64,000 nt of DNA from Opitutaceae bacterium (GTDB lineage Bacteria; Verrucomicrobiota; Verrucomicrobiia; Opitutales; Opitutaceae). The notes below the pieces were generated by a model that ran no database searches, had not been told where the DNA came from, and saw nothing but the letters and a program-made list of their open reading frames with translations. Within the stretch, counting starts at the first letter, position 1. Each line of letters begins with the position of its first letter. Shown here in pieces: positions 1 through 7,563 of this stretch. Where the stretch lies: the NCBI GenBank assembly GCA_023269585.1, contig JAHFTC010000002.1, forward strand, positions 21,045-85,044, read 5' to 3'. A program made the translations under genes and the position numbers.

Positions 1-193
1 GTCGTATCGCTGCGCGATCTCCACCACGCGCAAACGTTCCGCTTCCCCCTGCGTTGGTCCCGCTGCGCGGGACTCTGCCTCGGCGCTCCACCCAGCGCTT
101 TGACTTTCGGGTGGGGGGCGAAATCGCCAATCGGCAGTAGGCGATAAGGTCACGAGACGTGACGCACGCCCCACGGGCCGAACGGCACGAGCC

Positions 194-562
194 ATGACCA
201 ATCAAAACCCGTTCGGTGAAGTTGTCTTCTCCTATAGCCGCGCCCAAGCGATCGAGGACGGTGTCCTGGTCGACCTGAGCCACGTGGCCTCCATCAAGGA
301 CTGCTGGAAGTATCCTTTCGCGTGCACCTCGACGGTGTGGGCGATCATCGAGGCTGCCCTCCAGCAGGAGGGGCAGGACATCGAGGGGATCTGTCACGAC
401 ATCTCCTGGATGGCGTTCGTGGCGATCCGTCGGGCGGACGATCTCCAGCAGGTAAAATTCAAAGTCTTCATCGCAGGGAAACGGCACACCTTGAAACTTC
501 ACTTCGGCCCGGGCGACACGCCAGCACCGGTCCTCACCCTGATGCTGCCTCACGAGGACTGA
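194..562 (+). CDS. DUF6573 family protein
   Basis: A 122-residue protein opening MTNQNPFGEVVFSYSRAQAI and continuing with a conserved EDGVLVDLS stretch. This matches the DUF6573 family, small proteins common on plasmids and ICEs with no established function. No signal peptide or membrane segment is visible, so it should be cytosolic. It stands alone on the plus strand near the left edge of the visible element, and a GC-rich hairpin with a T run follows its stop. Family assignment rests on the N-terminal motif. Confidence 0.75.
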   Translation: MTNQNPFGEVVFSYSRAQAIEDGVLVDLSHVASIKDCWKYPFACTSTVWAIIEAALQQEGQDIEGICHDISWMAFVAIRRADDLQQVKFKVFIAGKRHTLKLHFGPGDTPAPVLTLMLPHED

Positions 563-567
563 ACTCC

Positions 568-585
568 GGGGCTTCGGCCCCTTTT
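568..585 (+). terminator. Rho-independent terminator after DUF6573 gene
   Basis: A GGGGC stem (568-572), TTCG tetraloop and GCCCC (577-581) are followed by four T residues, six bases after the stop codon of the upstream gene. Confidence 0.75.
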
Positions 586-698
586 CGTCTGGCAGCAAGA
601 ACCGCCGCCGCAGAACGAACCGGACTGTAGCCGGTGGCGACAGGGCCATAGACTGATGCGCAGCCCGCGAACACCTCAAGGCGTGCCCGCCGAGAAGC

Positions 699-1895
699 TC
701 ACCGCTTGCGGCGCTCCAGTGTGGCGCGCGTCTTCTCCAGCTCAGCGGAAAGAATCTTCTCGTCCGGCAGGGCCGTGAGGTATTCGCGAACCAGCATTTT
801 GTTCGGCAGCGAGTCCGTGGCGTAACGCACAAGCGCCTCGCTCTTCCCGGAACAAAGAATGACGCCGACCGGCGGATTCTCCCCGAGCTGGACCCAGTGT
901 TCGCGCGCGTAGTTGAGGTAAAGATTCATCTGGCCGGAATCGCCGTGGTCGAAGCGGCCCAGCTTGAGGTCGAAGATCACCAAGGCCCGGAGACGCCGAT
1001 GAAAGAAGAGCAGATCTACCCGATACCAGACGTCATCAATGCGCAGCCGTCGCTGCCGTCCGACAAACGCAAAGTCGTTGCCCAACTCAAGGAGGAACGA
1101 TTCGAGGTGACGGACGAGGGCGTCCTCCAGATCGGTCTCGGAGTATTCGTCCCGCAAACCGAGGAATTCGAGAACGAGCGGGTGCCGGATTTCCTCCTCC
1201 GCGCTGACCGCATCGCCAGCCTCGGGCTTCGCGCCCTTTGCCAGCATCGCGGCCTTGTTGCGGGAGAGGGCCGTGCGCTCGTAAAACTGACTGCCCATCT
1301 GGCGCTGGAGTTGGCGAACGGACCAGCCACCGCGCAGCGCCTCAGTGTGATAGAAGGCGAAGGCTTCGGGGGAGCGGGAACGGCGGACGAGCAGGACGTA
1401 GTGGGACCATGGAAGCGAAAAGACTCGGGCGATGTCGGCCAGGTTGAAATGCCCCGCAGATAGTTCGACGGACGGTGCCAGCAAAATCCGAGACGGTGTC
1501 CCGGAAATCGGGACTGGGCCGGGACCCGCCTTGAGCGCCGAGGATGAAATCCGAGACAGTGTCTCGGAAATCTCCTGCGTTCCGCAGATGCCATAGAAGA
1601 GTCGCATGCTCTCCAGGTTATCGACCGAGAAGCCGCGGCCGAAGCGCCCATCCAAGTCGCCGGATAAGCGCTGCAACAACGCCCGACCATACCCGGCACG
1701 CTTCTCCCCGCCCTGCTCGAATTCCACTATACGACGTCCGATCTCCCAATACGTGGCCGTCATGAACGCGTTGACGGCGCGAGCGCTGGCCCGACGCGCA
1801 GATTCGAGCAATTCGCCGATGCCGCCCACCAAGCCGGAGTAGTCGCCTTCTGTCCCGCCCGGTACGGGCTTCTTTCTCACAACAGGTTTCTTCAT
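699..1895 (-). CDS. DUF1016 (YhcG-type) PD-(D/E)XK nuclease domain protein
   Basis: A 398-residue protein with the two-part YhcG/DUF1016 layout. The N-terminal helical domain contains MTATYWEIGRRIVEFEQ and YGRALLQRLS. The C-terminal nuclease-like domain contains YRVDLLFFHRRLRALVIFDL followed by K, which fits the D...(D/E)-x-K pattern. YhcG proteins are putative restriction-like nucleases frequent on mobile elements. Biochemical function here is inferred. The linker (about residues 108-140) carries a duplicated ISETLSRIS / ISGTPSRIL segment built from a palindromic DNA repeat (see 1485-1572). An ICE-type 18-bp palindrome lies 87 bp upstream of the start, so it may share regulation with the transfer genes. 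Confidence 0.8.
   Translation of the reverse strand: MKKPVVRKKPVPGGTEGDYSGLVGGIGELLESARRASARAVNAFMTATYWEIGRRIVEFEQGGEKRAGYGRALLQRLSGDLDGRFGRGFSVDNLESMRLFYGICGTQEISETLSRISSSALKAGPGPVPISGTPSRILLAPSVELSAGHFNLADIARVFSLPWSHYVLLVRRSRSPEAFAFYHTEALRGGWSVRQLQRQMGSQFYERTALSRNKAAMLAKGAKPEAGDAVSAEEEIRHPLVLEFLGLRDEYSETDLEDALVRHLESFLLELGNDFAFVGRQRRLRIDDVWYRVDLLFFHRRLRALVIFDLKLGRFDHGDSGQMNLYLNYAREHWVQLGENPPVGVILCSGKSEALVRYATDSLPNKMLVREYLTALPDEKILSAELEKTRATLERRKR
1485..1572. repeat. Two palindromic 25-bp repeats inside the DUF1016 gene
   Basis: Units at 1485-1509 and 1548-1572 match at 23 of 25 positions and are 63 bp (21 codons) apart, which preserves the reading frame. The second unit has a perfect inverted core CCGAGACA-G-TGTCTCGG. 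The first is a degenerate copy. Together they encode the duplicated ISETLSRIS / ISGTPSRIL peptide in the linker between the two protein domains. Confidence 0.75.
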
Positions 1896-1981
1896 GGGAA
1901 CGCCGTGATTTTGTTCTCCTCAGATGGTGGTTCAAATTGTTCCACCACGCGGGAAATGCAGGTGCATGATCGATGCGGATT

Positions 1982-1999
1982 CTCCCGAATTTTCGGTAG
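1982..1999. promoter_or_regulatory. 18-bp palindromic operator candidate, copy 1
   Basis: CTCCCGAATTTTCGGTAG is an 8-2-8 inverted repeat with one mismatch in the left arm. It matches three other intergenic sites in the element (14971, 18249, 18430). It lies between the DUF1016 gene (start 1895, minus) and a small plus-strand gene (start 2186), so it could control either. Confidence 0.6.
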
Positions 2000-2185
2000 A
2001 GGCCCAGGGCTGCCAAATCGCACGGGTTCGATCCCTTCAGGGCAGAACGGCTCGCCGTTGCGAGCCGGCGCGAAAACACCAGCAACCCCGCCGCGTCAGA
2101 GCGGCCAATACACATGCACGCTTCATCCGAACTCTCGCCCAATGGCTCCTCCGTCGGTTCACGCCTGTCCTGCTCAGATGCAACG

Positions 2186-2320
2186 ATGGACGAACTCACC
2201 CAATTGAAACGCCAGTTGCTCCAGGCCGAGGTGCGGCTGGCCAAGGCTCGCGCCACCGTCTCGGGCTCCGAGGCCGACGTGAAGGTCCTGAACGCGCGAC
2301 TCCGGGCGCTCACGAAATAG
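2186..2320 (+). CDS. Small coiled-coil protein, 44 residues
   Basis: The protein begins MDELTQLKRQLLQAEVRLAK and is almost entirely predicted helix with heptad-like spacing of Leu and Val, ending ALTK. An in-frame upstream ATG at 2114 would add 24 low-complexity residues unlike the rest, so the internal ATG is preferred. No recognisable Shine-Dalgarno sequence decides it. A strong terminator 51 bp downstream supports a real transcript. Function is unknown. The length and coiled-coil look suggest a small partner or DNA-associated protein, but nothing in the sequence shows which. Confidence 0.45.
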   Translation: MDELTQLKRQLLQAEVRLAKARATVSGSEADVKVLNARLRALTK

Positions 2321-2370
2321 CACAGCGCAGTGAGGACCGCGCCCTGTCCACCGCGGAGTCCTGCGAACAA

Positions 2371-2396
2371 AAAGGCCGGCGGTCTCGCCGGCCTTT
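2371..2396. terminator. Bidirectional rho-independent terminator
   Basis: An 11-bp stem AAAGGCCGGCG / CGCCGGCCTTT with a GTCT loop is flanked by A and T runs on both sides. It sits between the plus-strand small gene and the 3' end of the minus-strand T4SS operon (stop at 2432), so it can serve both. Confidence 0.85.
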
Positions 2397-2431
2397 TTTG
2401 TGATGTTTGGGGTCGATCCACGCCCGGTCAT

Positions 2432-3148
2432 CTAGGGAAACGCGGGACTGTCTCCCGCGTCCCTCAAACGGTCGAATAGGCGTTGGAACCCGGGGTAGTA
2501 GACCTTCTCCGGCGTGATGTGCACGTAGCCCTTCCGCGCCGCATAGGTCATGAGGTCGCCTTTCTGGTGCAGGCCCAGCTTGGCCATGATGGCTTTGCGG
2601 TGCGTGTTGACGGTGTGCGGCGAGAGACCAAGCCGTGCGCCGGCCTGCTGATCGTCCGAACCGTCGCCGATCACCGACAGCACCATCTGCTCCTTCTCGG
2701 TCAGCCCGGTGAGCGTGACGTTCTTCGGGGGTTTGAGGAGTGGCACGAAGGTCGGGCTCACGTAGGGCCGGTGGTCCATGACGCGCTCCATCGCGGTGCC
2801 GAGATTGGCCATGCCCTCGGCGATCCCGTCATAGATACCATCATACCGAATGGACTTCAGGAGGGCGAAGGAGCGTTCGTCCTTGCGCGAGGTGACGATC
2901 AGGATCGGCAGGACATGCTCGATGAACGGTTCCAGATGTTCGAGCCCGTCCATGTCGTCGATCCTCACGCCAGTGATAAACAGGTTCACCGAGCCGGTTT
3001 GAATCGCGCTCAATGCGTCGAGGCCAACTTGAAAAGCCTGCACTTCTGCCGTGGGCCAATACTCTTGGATCCATCGACAGATCAGCTCTCCGTAGAGCCG
3101 GTCGGATTTCAAGACCACGATGCGCGGGCTGGTCGCGTTGGGTGGCAT
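2432..3148 (-). CDS. LuxR/NarL-family transcriptional regulator with degenerate receiver domain
   Basis: A 238-residue protein with a receiver-like N-terminus (about 9-125) and a LuxR-type HTH (about 145-210: LTGLTEKEQMVLSVIGDG, then GLSPHTVNTHRKAIMAKLGL). At the position of the phospho-acceptor Asp the sequence reads NLFITGVRIDDMDGLE, with Gly aligned to the Asp. The acidic pair and conserved Lys regions are also atypical, so phosphorylation is unlikely. It is the last gene of the T4SS operon and starts 2 bp after the AAA+ gene stops. It is the only DNA-binding regulator seen in the transfer region and the best candidate to bind the 7-2-7 palindromes, which resemble NarL-family site geometry. 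That link is inference. Confidence 0.85.
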   Translation of the reverse strand: MPPNATSPRIVVLKSDRLYGELICRWIQEYWPTAEVQAFQVGLDALSAIQTGSVNLFITGVRIDDMDGLEHLEPFIEHVLPILIVTSRKDERSFALLKSIRYDGIYDGIAEGMANLGTAMERVMDHRPYVSPTFVPLLKPPKNVTLTGLTEKEQMVLSVIGDGSDDQQAGARLGLSPHTVNTHRKAIMAKLGLHQKGDLMTYAARKGYVHITPEKVYYPGFQRLFDRLRDAGDSPAFP

Positions 3149-3150
3149 GT

Positions 3151-4065
3151 TTAGGGGGTGGCAGAAGCCAGTTCGAGTTGGATTCCGTTGGGATGGGGTT
3201 GAAGGCGTCCGATGCCGGCTCCCCCGCTCAGCAGTTCGCCCGCGAGAGCGTTGCGGATGAGCAACTCGGCGGCATCACGCATCGGTCGTGCCCCCAGACG
3301 CTCATGATAGCCGCGCTGGATGACCACGTCCGACACGGCCCCCTCTGGCGCGACCGCGAAACCATGGGAGGACAAGGCATCGCATTCCCGGGTGATCAGG
3401 CCCTGCGCGACAACACACTGCGCATCATAGTCAAGCTTGTTGAATACCACAATCAGAGTGATGCGCGCGAAGATCTCCGGGCGGAGTTCCCGCTGGGCGT
3501 CCTGCCGCACCAGCCGCTCCATCGTCTCAAACTTCGACTTGCGCAGCGTCATGATGCGCGGCCCGCCGATATTGCTGGTGAGCACGACGTACCAGGACGA
3601 GAAATCCAATACGCGGTTGCGTCCCGTGGTGAGGCGCGCGGCATCGAGCAGCTGCAGCAGCACGTCAAGGACCCGCGGATGCGCCTTCTCGATTTCGTCG
3701 AAGAGCAGGGTTCCCCGCCCGGCGCACGCGTCGAACCCCTCCGCGATGCGGCCGGGCTCGTCTGCCGTGCCGAGCAACAGCCCGAGCCGGTCCGCGGTCT
3801 GGTATTCCGACATGTCGAGGCGGACGACCCGGTTTGGGCCGACCAGATCCGCCGTGAATTGGAGCGTCAGCTCGGTCTTGCCGACCCCCGTCGGCCCGAG
3901 AAACAGAAAACTCGCCTTCGGCCGCCCCGCGGTTGTGAGGCCGAGTTCCCCGTGCTGGAGACGCTCAACCACCAGATCAATCGCCCGGTCCTGCCCGATG
4001 ATGATCGACTTCAGACGCTCAGGCAACGCCCGCAGCCGCTCGCGCTGTTGTTCCGGAATCTTCAT
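3151..4065 (-). CDS. Clp-like AAA+ ATPase
   Basis: A 304-residue single-module ATPase. Walker A is GPTGVGKT (about residues 53-60) and Walker B is GTLLFDEIEKAHPRVLDVLL. Sensor-like VLTSNIGG and a C-terminal small domain ending in a GARPMRDA motif are typical of ClpB/ClpC D2 modules. It has no N-domain, no second ATPase module and no ClpP-binding loop that I can recognise. It sits between a lipoprotein gene and the LuxR-type regulator, inside the T4SS operon, where a VirB11/TrbB ATPase might have been expected. It could be a dedicated remodelling ATPase for the secretion apparatus or for the regulator; both are inferences. Confidence 0.85.
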   Translation of the reverse strand: MKIPEQQRERLRALPERLKSIIIGQDRAIDLVVERLQHGELGLTTAGRPKASFLFLGPTGVGKTELTLQFTADLVGPNRVVRLDMSEYQTADRLGLLLGTADEPGRIAEGFDACAGRGTLLFDEIEKAHPRVLDVLLQLLDAARLTTGRNRVLDFSSWYVVLTSNIGGPRIMTLRKSKFETMERLVRQDAQRELRPEIFARITLIVVFNKLDYDAQCVVAQGLITRECDALSSHGFAVAPEGAVSDVVIQRGYHERLGARPMRDAAELLIRNALAGELLSGGAGIGRLQPHPNGIQLELASATP

Positions 4066-4077
4066 GGTCGAGCCCTC

Positions 4078-4647
4078 CTACCACTTCACATCCGGGAGTT
4101 GGTTCGTTCCGACCGGCGCGGGCGCCGCGGCGGTTGTGGTCGCCAGTGGAGACCCGTGCACGCGCTGGCGCTCGGCTTCGAGTTGTTCGCGGACTTTCAT
4201 GACTTCGGCGCTCTGCCGCACCAACAGGGCGTACTGCGCTTGCATCTGCCGCTCGGCTTCGGCCATCGACGACTGAAGCGCACGGATCTCCGCGGTGACG
4301 GTCCTCTGCGTGGCGAGCTCCGCTGTCAGTTCTGCGCTCGCCGGCAACGGTGCATCGGAAAGCGCCGGCGCCGACACGCGTGGCACCGTCCCCGATTCGT
4401 TCTGCGCATCGACCGGCACCCGCGTGCGCCGAAAGACAGTATGCGTGTCGTGCCGGAGGTCTGGCGACGCGGTTTCGCGGTAGCCCCGCACCTCATACCG
4501 AGTCTCGACCATCTTGGTCGGAGTCACCGCGGCGACGGCAACCGGTGGCGCGAGCGAAGACGGGGGCGACACGCGGGCGGCTTGAGGAGCGACACATCCA
4601 GTCGCGAGGAGGGGTAGGAGCACGATCCAGTAGGTGTGCATGGTCAT
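4078..4647 (-). CDS. Predicted lipoprotein with coiled-coil, T4SS operon
   Basis: A 189-residue protein with a lipoprotein signal MTMHTYWIVLLPLLATGC (lipobox LATG-C). It is followed by a Pro/Ala/Val-rich segment and then a long helical stretch (about 100-160, including AEMRALQSSM-like heptads and VREQLEAERQRV) likely to be a coiled coil. Its ATGA start overlaps the stop of the TrbI gene, so translation is probably coupled. It may be an outer-membrane-anchored accessory of the secretion channel (VirB7-like role), but no family match is evident. Confidence 0.65.
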   Translation of the reverse strand: MTMHTYWIVLLPLLATGCVAPQAARVSPPSSLAPPVAVAAVTPTKMVETRYEVRGYRETASPDLRHDTHTVFRRTRVPVDAQNESGTVPRVSAPALSDAPLPASAELTAELATQRTVTAEIRALQSSMAEAERQMQAQYALLVRQSAEVMKVREQLEAERQRVHGSPLATTTAAAPAPVGTNQLPDVKW

Positions 4648-5780
4648 CCTTTGTTTGGGATCAGGGGAGCGGTCGGCAGCGCGGCCTCGTCGATGGGGCC
4701 GGTGGGCCTCAGCTTGACGCCGGCGATGCTGGCCTTCTGCGGGTCGACGGCCTGCAAAACATAAACGTAGAATTCCTTCCCGGCGGCCACTCGCACGAAG
4801 GTGCCGTTCTCCTCGATGTCTTTGAGGACGCGCTGGGCGTAGAGCTCGAATACCTCGCCTCCGCCCTCGCGCACCCCGTTGGAAACCGAGCCGGTGATCG
4901 TGGTGCCGAGCGCCGTCTGCGTGCGGTCCTGGGTGCCGCGGGCGAACCCGCTCAACGCCGCCGCGGCGAGCATCTTCAATTCCTGGAGATCATCGGCGGC
5001 GAGAAGCCGCCCCTTGATGCCAGCTGAGCCATCGGTGATCCCAAAGCCGTCGGTGTCGTGTTCATACTCACGATCCAGCGCCACACCGCCGAAGGCCAGT
5101 TCGCGGCCATCCTGCCAGACGAAGCGCCACGTGCCCGTCGCCGTTACCCGGTCCCGCAGCCGGCCGGCACGCGCCATGCCGTGCACGAGCGTGTTGGCCG
5201 GGACGACCAAGCGGCCGTTCTGCCAAACGTCCTCCAGCAAAACGGCGATCACGGGCGTCTCCAGATTTGCACTGTCGACGGTGTTCACGAGTTTGCATTT
5301 CAGCAGGGTGCCAAACGGGATGAACCGCTCCGGCGCAGGCGCGGGATCGGATCGTTCCGCCGCCGCAGGTGGCGGAGCATACCCGGCAAGGAGCGAGGTG
5401 ACCCGGATCGTGCGCGGCTTCGGCGCAGCCCGGGCGGCGGTCCCGGGTTTCGCATTCGCCGGTGCGGTCATCGCGGTAGCAACAACTGGTGACGGAGGCC
5501 GGAACGGAACGATGCCACTTCCGACTGGTTCCTTCTCGTACGGCGATTCGCCCGCCGGGCGCACCTGTTGCGGCACGCCGTCCTCCAGCCCTTGATTGAG
5601 CGGCAGGCGCACCCGGCCCAGCTCGACCTTCTTCTTGTTCTGGGCAGCGAGTTTCTCCGCTTCGCGCTCGTCCGCCTGGTGCGCGCCGTAGATCCAGAGC
5701 CCGGAGAAGAGAACCGCCACGAACACTACGAAGAGCCCGAAGCGACTCCGCAGGAAGTTGCCGACGCTTCGCGGGTTCAT
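4644..5780 (-). CDS. trbI: TrbI/VirB10-like T4SS core protein
   Basis: A 378-residue protein with a short cytoplasmic N-terminus and one transmembrane segment (about 13-31, FGLFVVFVAVLFSGLWIYG). A charged and Pro-rich periplasmic linker follows, then a C-terminal beta-rich domain of the VirB10 type (around LKCKLVNTVDSANLETPVIA). VirB10/TrbI proteins span both membranes and form the inner ring of the T4SS core, coupling ATPase activity to the outer-membrane pore. The gene overlaps the TrbG gene by 4 bp upstream and the lipoprotein gene downstream. Order trbF-trbG-trbI matches P-type systems. Confidence 0.85.
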   Translation of the reverse strand: MNPRSVGNFLRSRFGLFVVFVAVLFSGLWIYGAHQADEREAEKLAAQNKKKVELGRVRLPLNQGLEDGVPQQVRPAGESPYEKEPVGSGIVPFRPPSPVVATAMTAPANAKPGTAARAAPKPRTIRVTSLLAGYAPPPAAAERSDPAPAPERFIPFGTLLKCKLVNTVDSANLETPVIAVLLEDVWQNGRLVVPANTLVHGMARAGRLRDRVTATGTWRFVWQDGRELAFGGVALDREYEHDTDGFGITDGSAGIKGRLLAADDLQELKMLAAAALSGFARGTQDRTQTALGTTITGSVSNGVREGGGEVFELYAQRVLKDIEENGTFVRVAAGKEFYVYVLQAVDPQKASIAGVKLRPTGPIDEAALPTAPLIPNKG

Positions 5781-6682
5781 GGTACGGCCTCCGAAGCCGG
5801 CGTTGCCGCTGCGACCGCCGCCACCGTCGATTCGCGGCGCGCGGTGTTGATCAGAATGGTGAACGCGTTGTCGGCGCTCAGGTCGTTGCGCGTGCCATCC
5901 GGCAGGCCGACAACTGCGAACTCGGCGTCGGCGCTCTCGCCCGGGCCCAGCGTGCGCGGTCCGTTGGCGATCGATTGCTCGAATCGCTCTTGCGCGACGC
6001 GGGCGGCGAACGTGCTCGGCGCCAGATCGAGCACGCCGTCCGTGGTGTTCTTGAGTCCGAGCAGAAACACCACGGCGTCCTCCCGCGGGAAGCGGTAGAC
6101 CTCCTGTACGGTGATTTCGAGGTCGGGCAGCGTAACCTTTCGGTTCTGTGCGCGAAGCGTGACGCCCTCGACCGCTCGCGGAAGCGTCCGGGATAACACG
6201 GGGAAGGCTCGCGCCCGGTCCAAGAGGCTCAGCCCGATGCGCGGTGAAAACCGCACCGGATCGGGCGGCCCGTCCACGCGAACCGCGGCGGGTGTGGTGG
6301 CGCGCATAAAGATCGCGCTCGCAACCGAGTCGGTGACGACGGACCGCAGTTCGGTCACGTAGGCCGACCCCTCATAGATCACAACGAGCCGCGCGGCGGC
6401 GCCGGCTTGCAGGCTGCGCACGAGCAGGAAATTGGCCCCCGGCGCATGGGTAACGTGGAAGCGCAGCGGCGTGCCCTCCTCCACTTCCACGGCATCCGTC
6501 CCGCGTTCGATCAGCATGTCCGCGCCGGCCACCGCGGTGATCGGTCCGGGGAAGACCACGGTGGTCACTTCGCGCGAAACCGGCAGGTCCACCGCCTGCT
6601 GCGGATCGAGTACGAAGTCACGGATCGTCTGGGCCCCCAGCGCAGTGGCTGCGCCGAGCGACAATACTACCATTTTCCACAT
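5777..6682 (-). CDS. trbG: TrbG/VirB9-like T4SS protein
   Basis: A 301-residue exported protein. The signal peptide WKMVVLSLGAATALGA precedes a long beta-rich domain, as in VirB9/TrbG proteins, which build the periplasmic and outer-membrane ring with VirB7 and VirB10. The sequence is divergent and the assignment rests on the signal peptide, beta-rich composition, length (usual range about 270-330) and position directly between TrbF- and TrbI-like genes. It overlaps the trbI start by 4 bp. Confidence 0.65.
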   Translation of the reverse strand: MWKMVVLSLGAATALGAQTIRDFVLDPQQAVDLPVSREVTTVVFPGPITAVAGADMLIERGTDAVEVEEGTPLRFHVTHAPGANFLLVRSLQAGAAARLVVIYEGSAYVTELRSVVTDSVASAIFMRATTPAAVRVDGPPDPVRFSPRIGLSLLDRARAFPVLSRTLPRAVEGVTLRAQNRKVTLPDLEITVQEVYRFPREDAVVFLLGLKNTTDGVLDLAPSTFAARVAQERFEQSIANGPRTLGPGESADAEFAVVGLPDGTRNDLSADNAFTILINTARRESTVAAVAAATPASEAVP

Positions 6683-6691
6683 ACGGCCTCC

Positions 6692-7357
6692 TCATGTCTT
6701 CACGGGTTCGACTTGGAACGCCGCGACGGCAGTGGGGAACCGCCCGTTGCGTGTTAGGTCGGGGTTGACCAGGAACTTGAATTTCACGCGGTAGCGCAGC
6801 ACCTCCGTGATCGGCGCCCCTTGGTAGGCGCCGACGCGGATCAGTTGCACCTCCGCCGAGGTGTAGAAAGCGTCGTCGCGGGTGCTCAACACCTCCGGCG
6901 CGCCGACCTCTACTTTCTGATGGAGCGACTTCGCCTCGAATTCGGGCTTCGTCTTGGCGAAGACTGTTTGGGCCGTCTGAGCGGCGTCCCTTAGGAAGAG
7001 CTGCCGGAACAGCTCGGGGTTATCGAGCCCCTGCGGGTTGCGTTCGAAGAGCGCCTTGCACGCGAGCTTGGTCTGCATCGCGTGGAGATCCTTCGCCTGC
7101 TGAATGTCGACGACGGGGGATACATAATACGTGCCCAGGCTGTCGACCATCACCACCTCCCGTTGGCGGGTCAGCTTGTCGACCATCCGGTTGCGATCCC
7201 AGATGGACCAGCCCCAGGCGGCGACTGCGATAAGGAACCAGATCAGGGATTGTCGGCGCTGGCGGTCAAAGACCGCCAGGAGTGTCGACCTCGGTTTGCC
7301 GAACGTCGACGGGTGGTGTGGGGAACGCGGAGCGAGAGTTTCAGCGTTCGTTGTCAT
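6692..7357 (-). CDS. trbF: TrbF/VirB8-like T4SS protein
   Basis: A 221-residue protein. The chosen start MTTNAETLAPRS avoids a 30-residue low-complexity upstream extension. A cytoplasmic N-terminus and one transmembrane segment (about 37-55, SLIWFLIAVAAWGWSIWD) are followed by a periplasmic domain beginning with a conserved VDSLGTYYVSP stretch. This layout and size fit TrbF/VirB8, the assembly factor that bridges inner-membrane and core components. It starts immediately downstream of a small gene (7363-7563) and is followed by trbG 9 bp after its stop. Confidence 0.8.
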   Translation of the reverse strand: MTTNAETLAPRSPHHPSTFGKPRSTLLAVFDRQRRQSLIWFLIAVAAWGWSIWDRNRMVDKLTRQREVVMVDSLGTYYVSPVVDIQQAKDLHAMQTKLACKALFERNPQGLDNPELFRQLFLRDAAQTAQTVFAKTKPEFEAKSLHQKVEVGAPEVLSTRDDAFYTSAEVQLIRVGAYQGAPITEVLRYRVKFKFLVNPDLTRNGRFPTAVAAFQVEPVKT

Positions 7358-7362
7358 GACGA

Positions 7363-7563
7363 CTATCTCACGGGTGGCGGAAGCGGTGGCGGTTGAGCTG
7401 GATTGCGAGGGCGGGGCGAGGGCGGAAGAACTTCGGGTTCTTCCCATCCTTGCAGAAACACTCCGATGTTGCGGGCGATGCTTTCTTCCGCGTCCGCCAA
7501 CCGCTTCTTCGCCCGCGCCGATTTCTCGACGGCTTCAGTGTGTCTTCGAGTTTGGAATAACAT
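7363..7563 (-). CDS. Small hypothetical protein between trbL and trbF
   Basis: A 66-residue protein beginning MLFQTRRHTEAVEKSARAKK, helical and highly charged, with a Pro-rich C-terminus (PPPLPPPVR). The start overlaps the end of the TrbL gene by 29 bases in another frame, consistent with coupling. Alternative starts at 7605 or 7674 would overlap more. No signal peptide or membrane segment. Function unknown; it fills the gap that would otherwise separate trbL and trbF. Confidence 0.5.
   Translation of the reverse strand: MLFQTRRHTEAVEKSARAKKRLADAEESIARNIGVFLQGWEEPEVLPPSPRPRNPAQPPPLPPPVR

Noticed and set aside
1..147. Open frame from the left edge to a stop at 145-147
   Set aside because: Translation shows no recognisable family and the start lies outside the window, so a gene cannot be supported.
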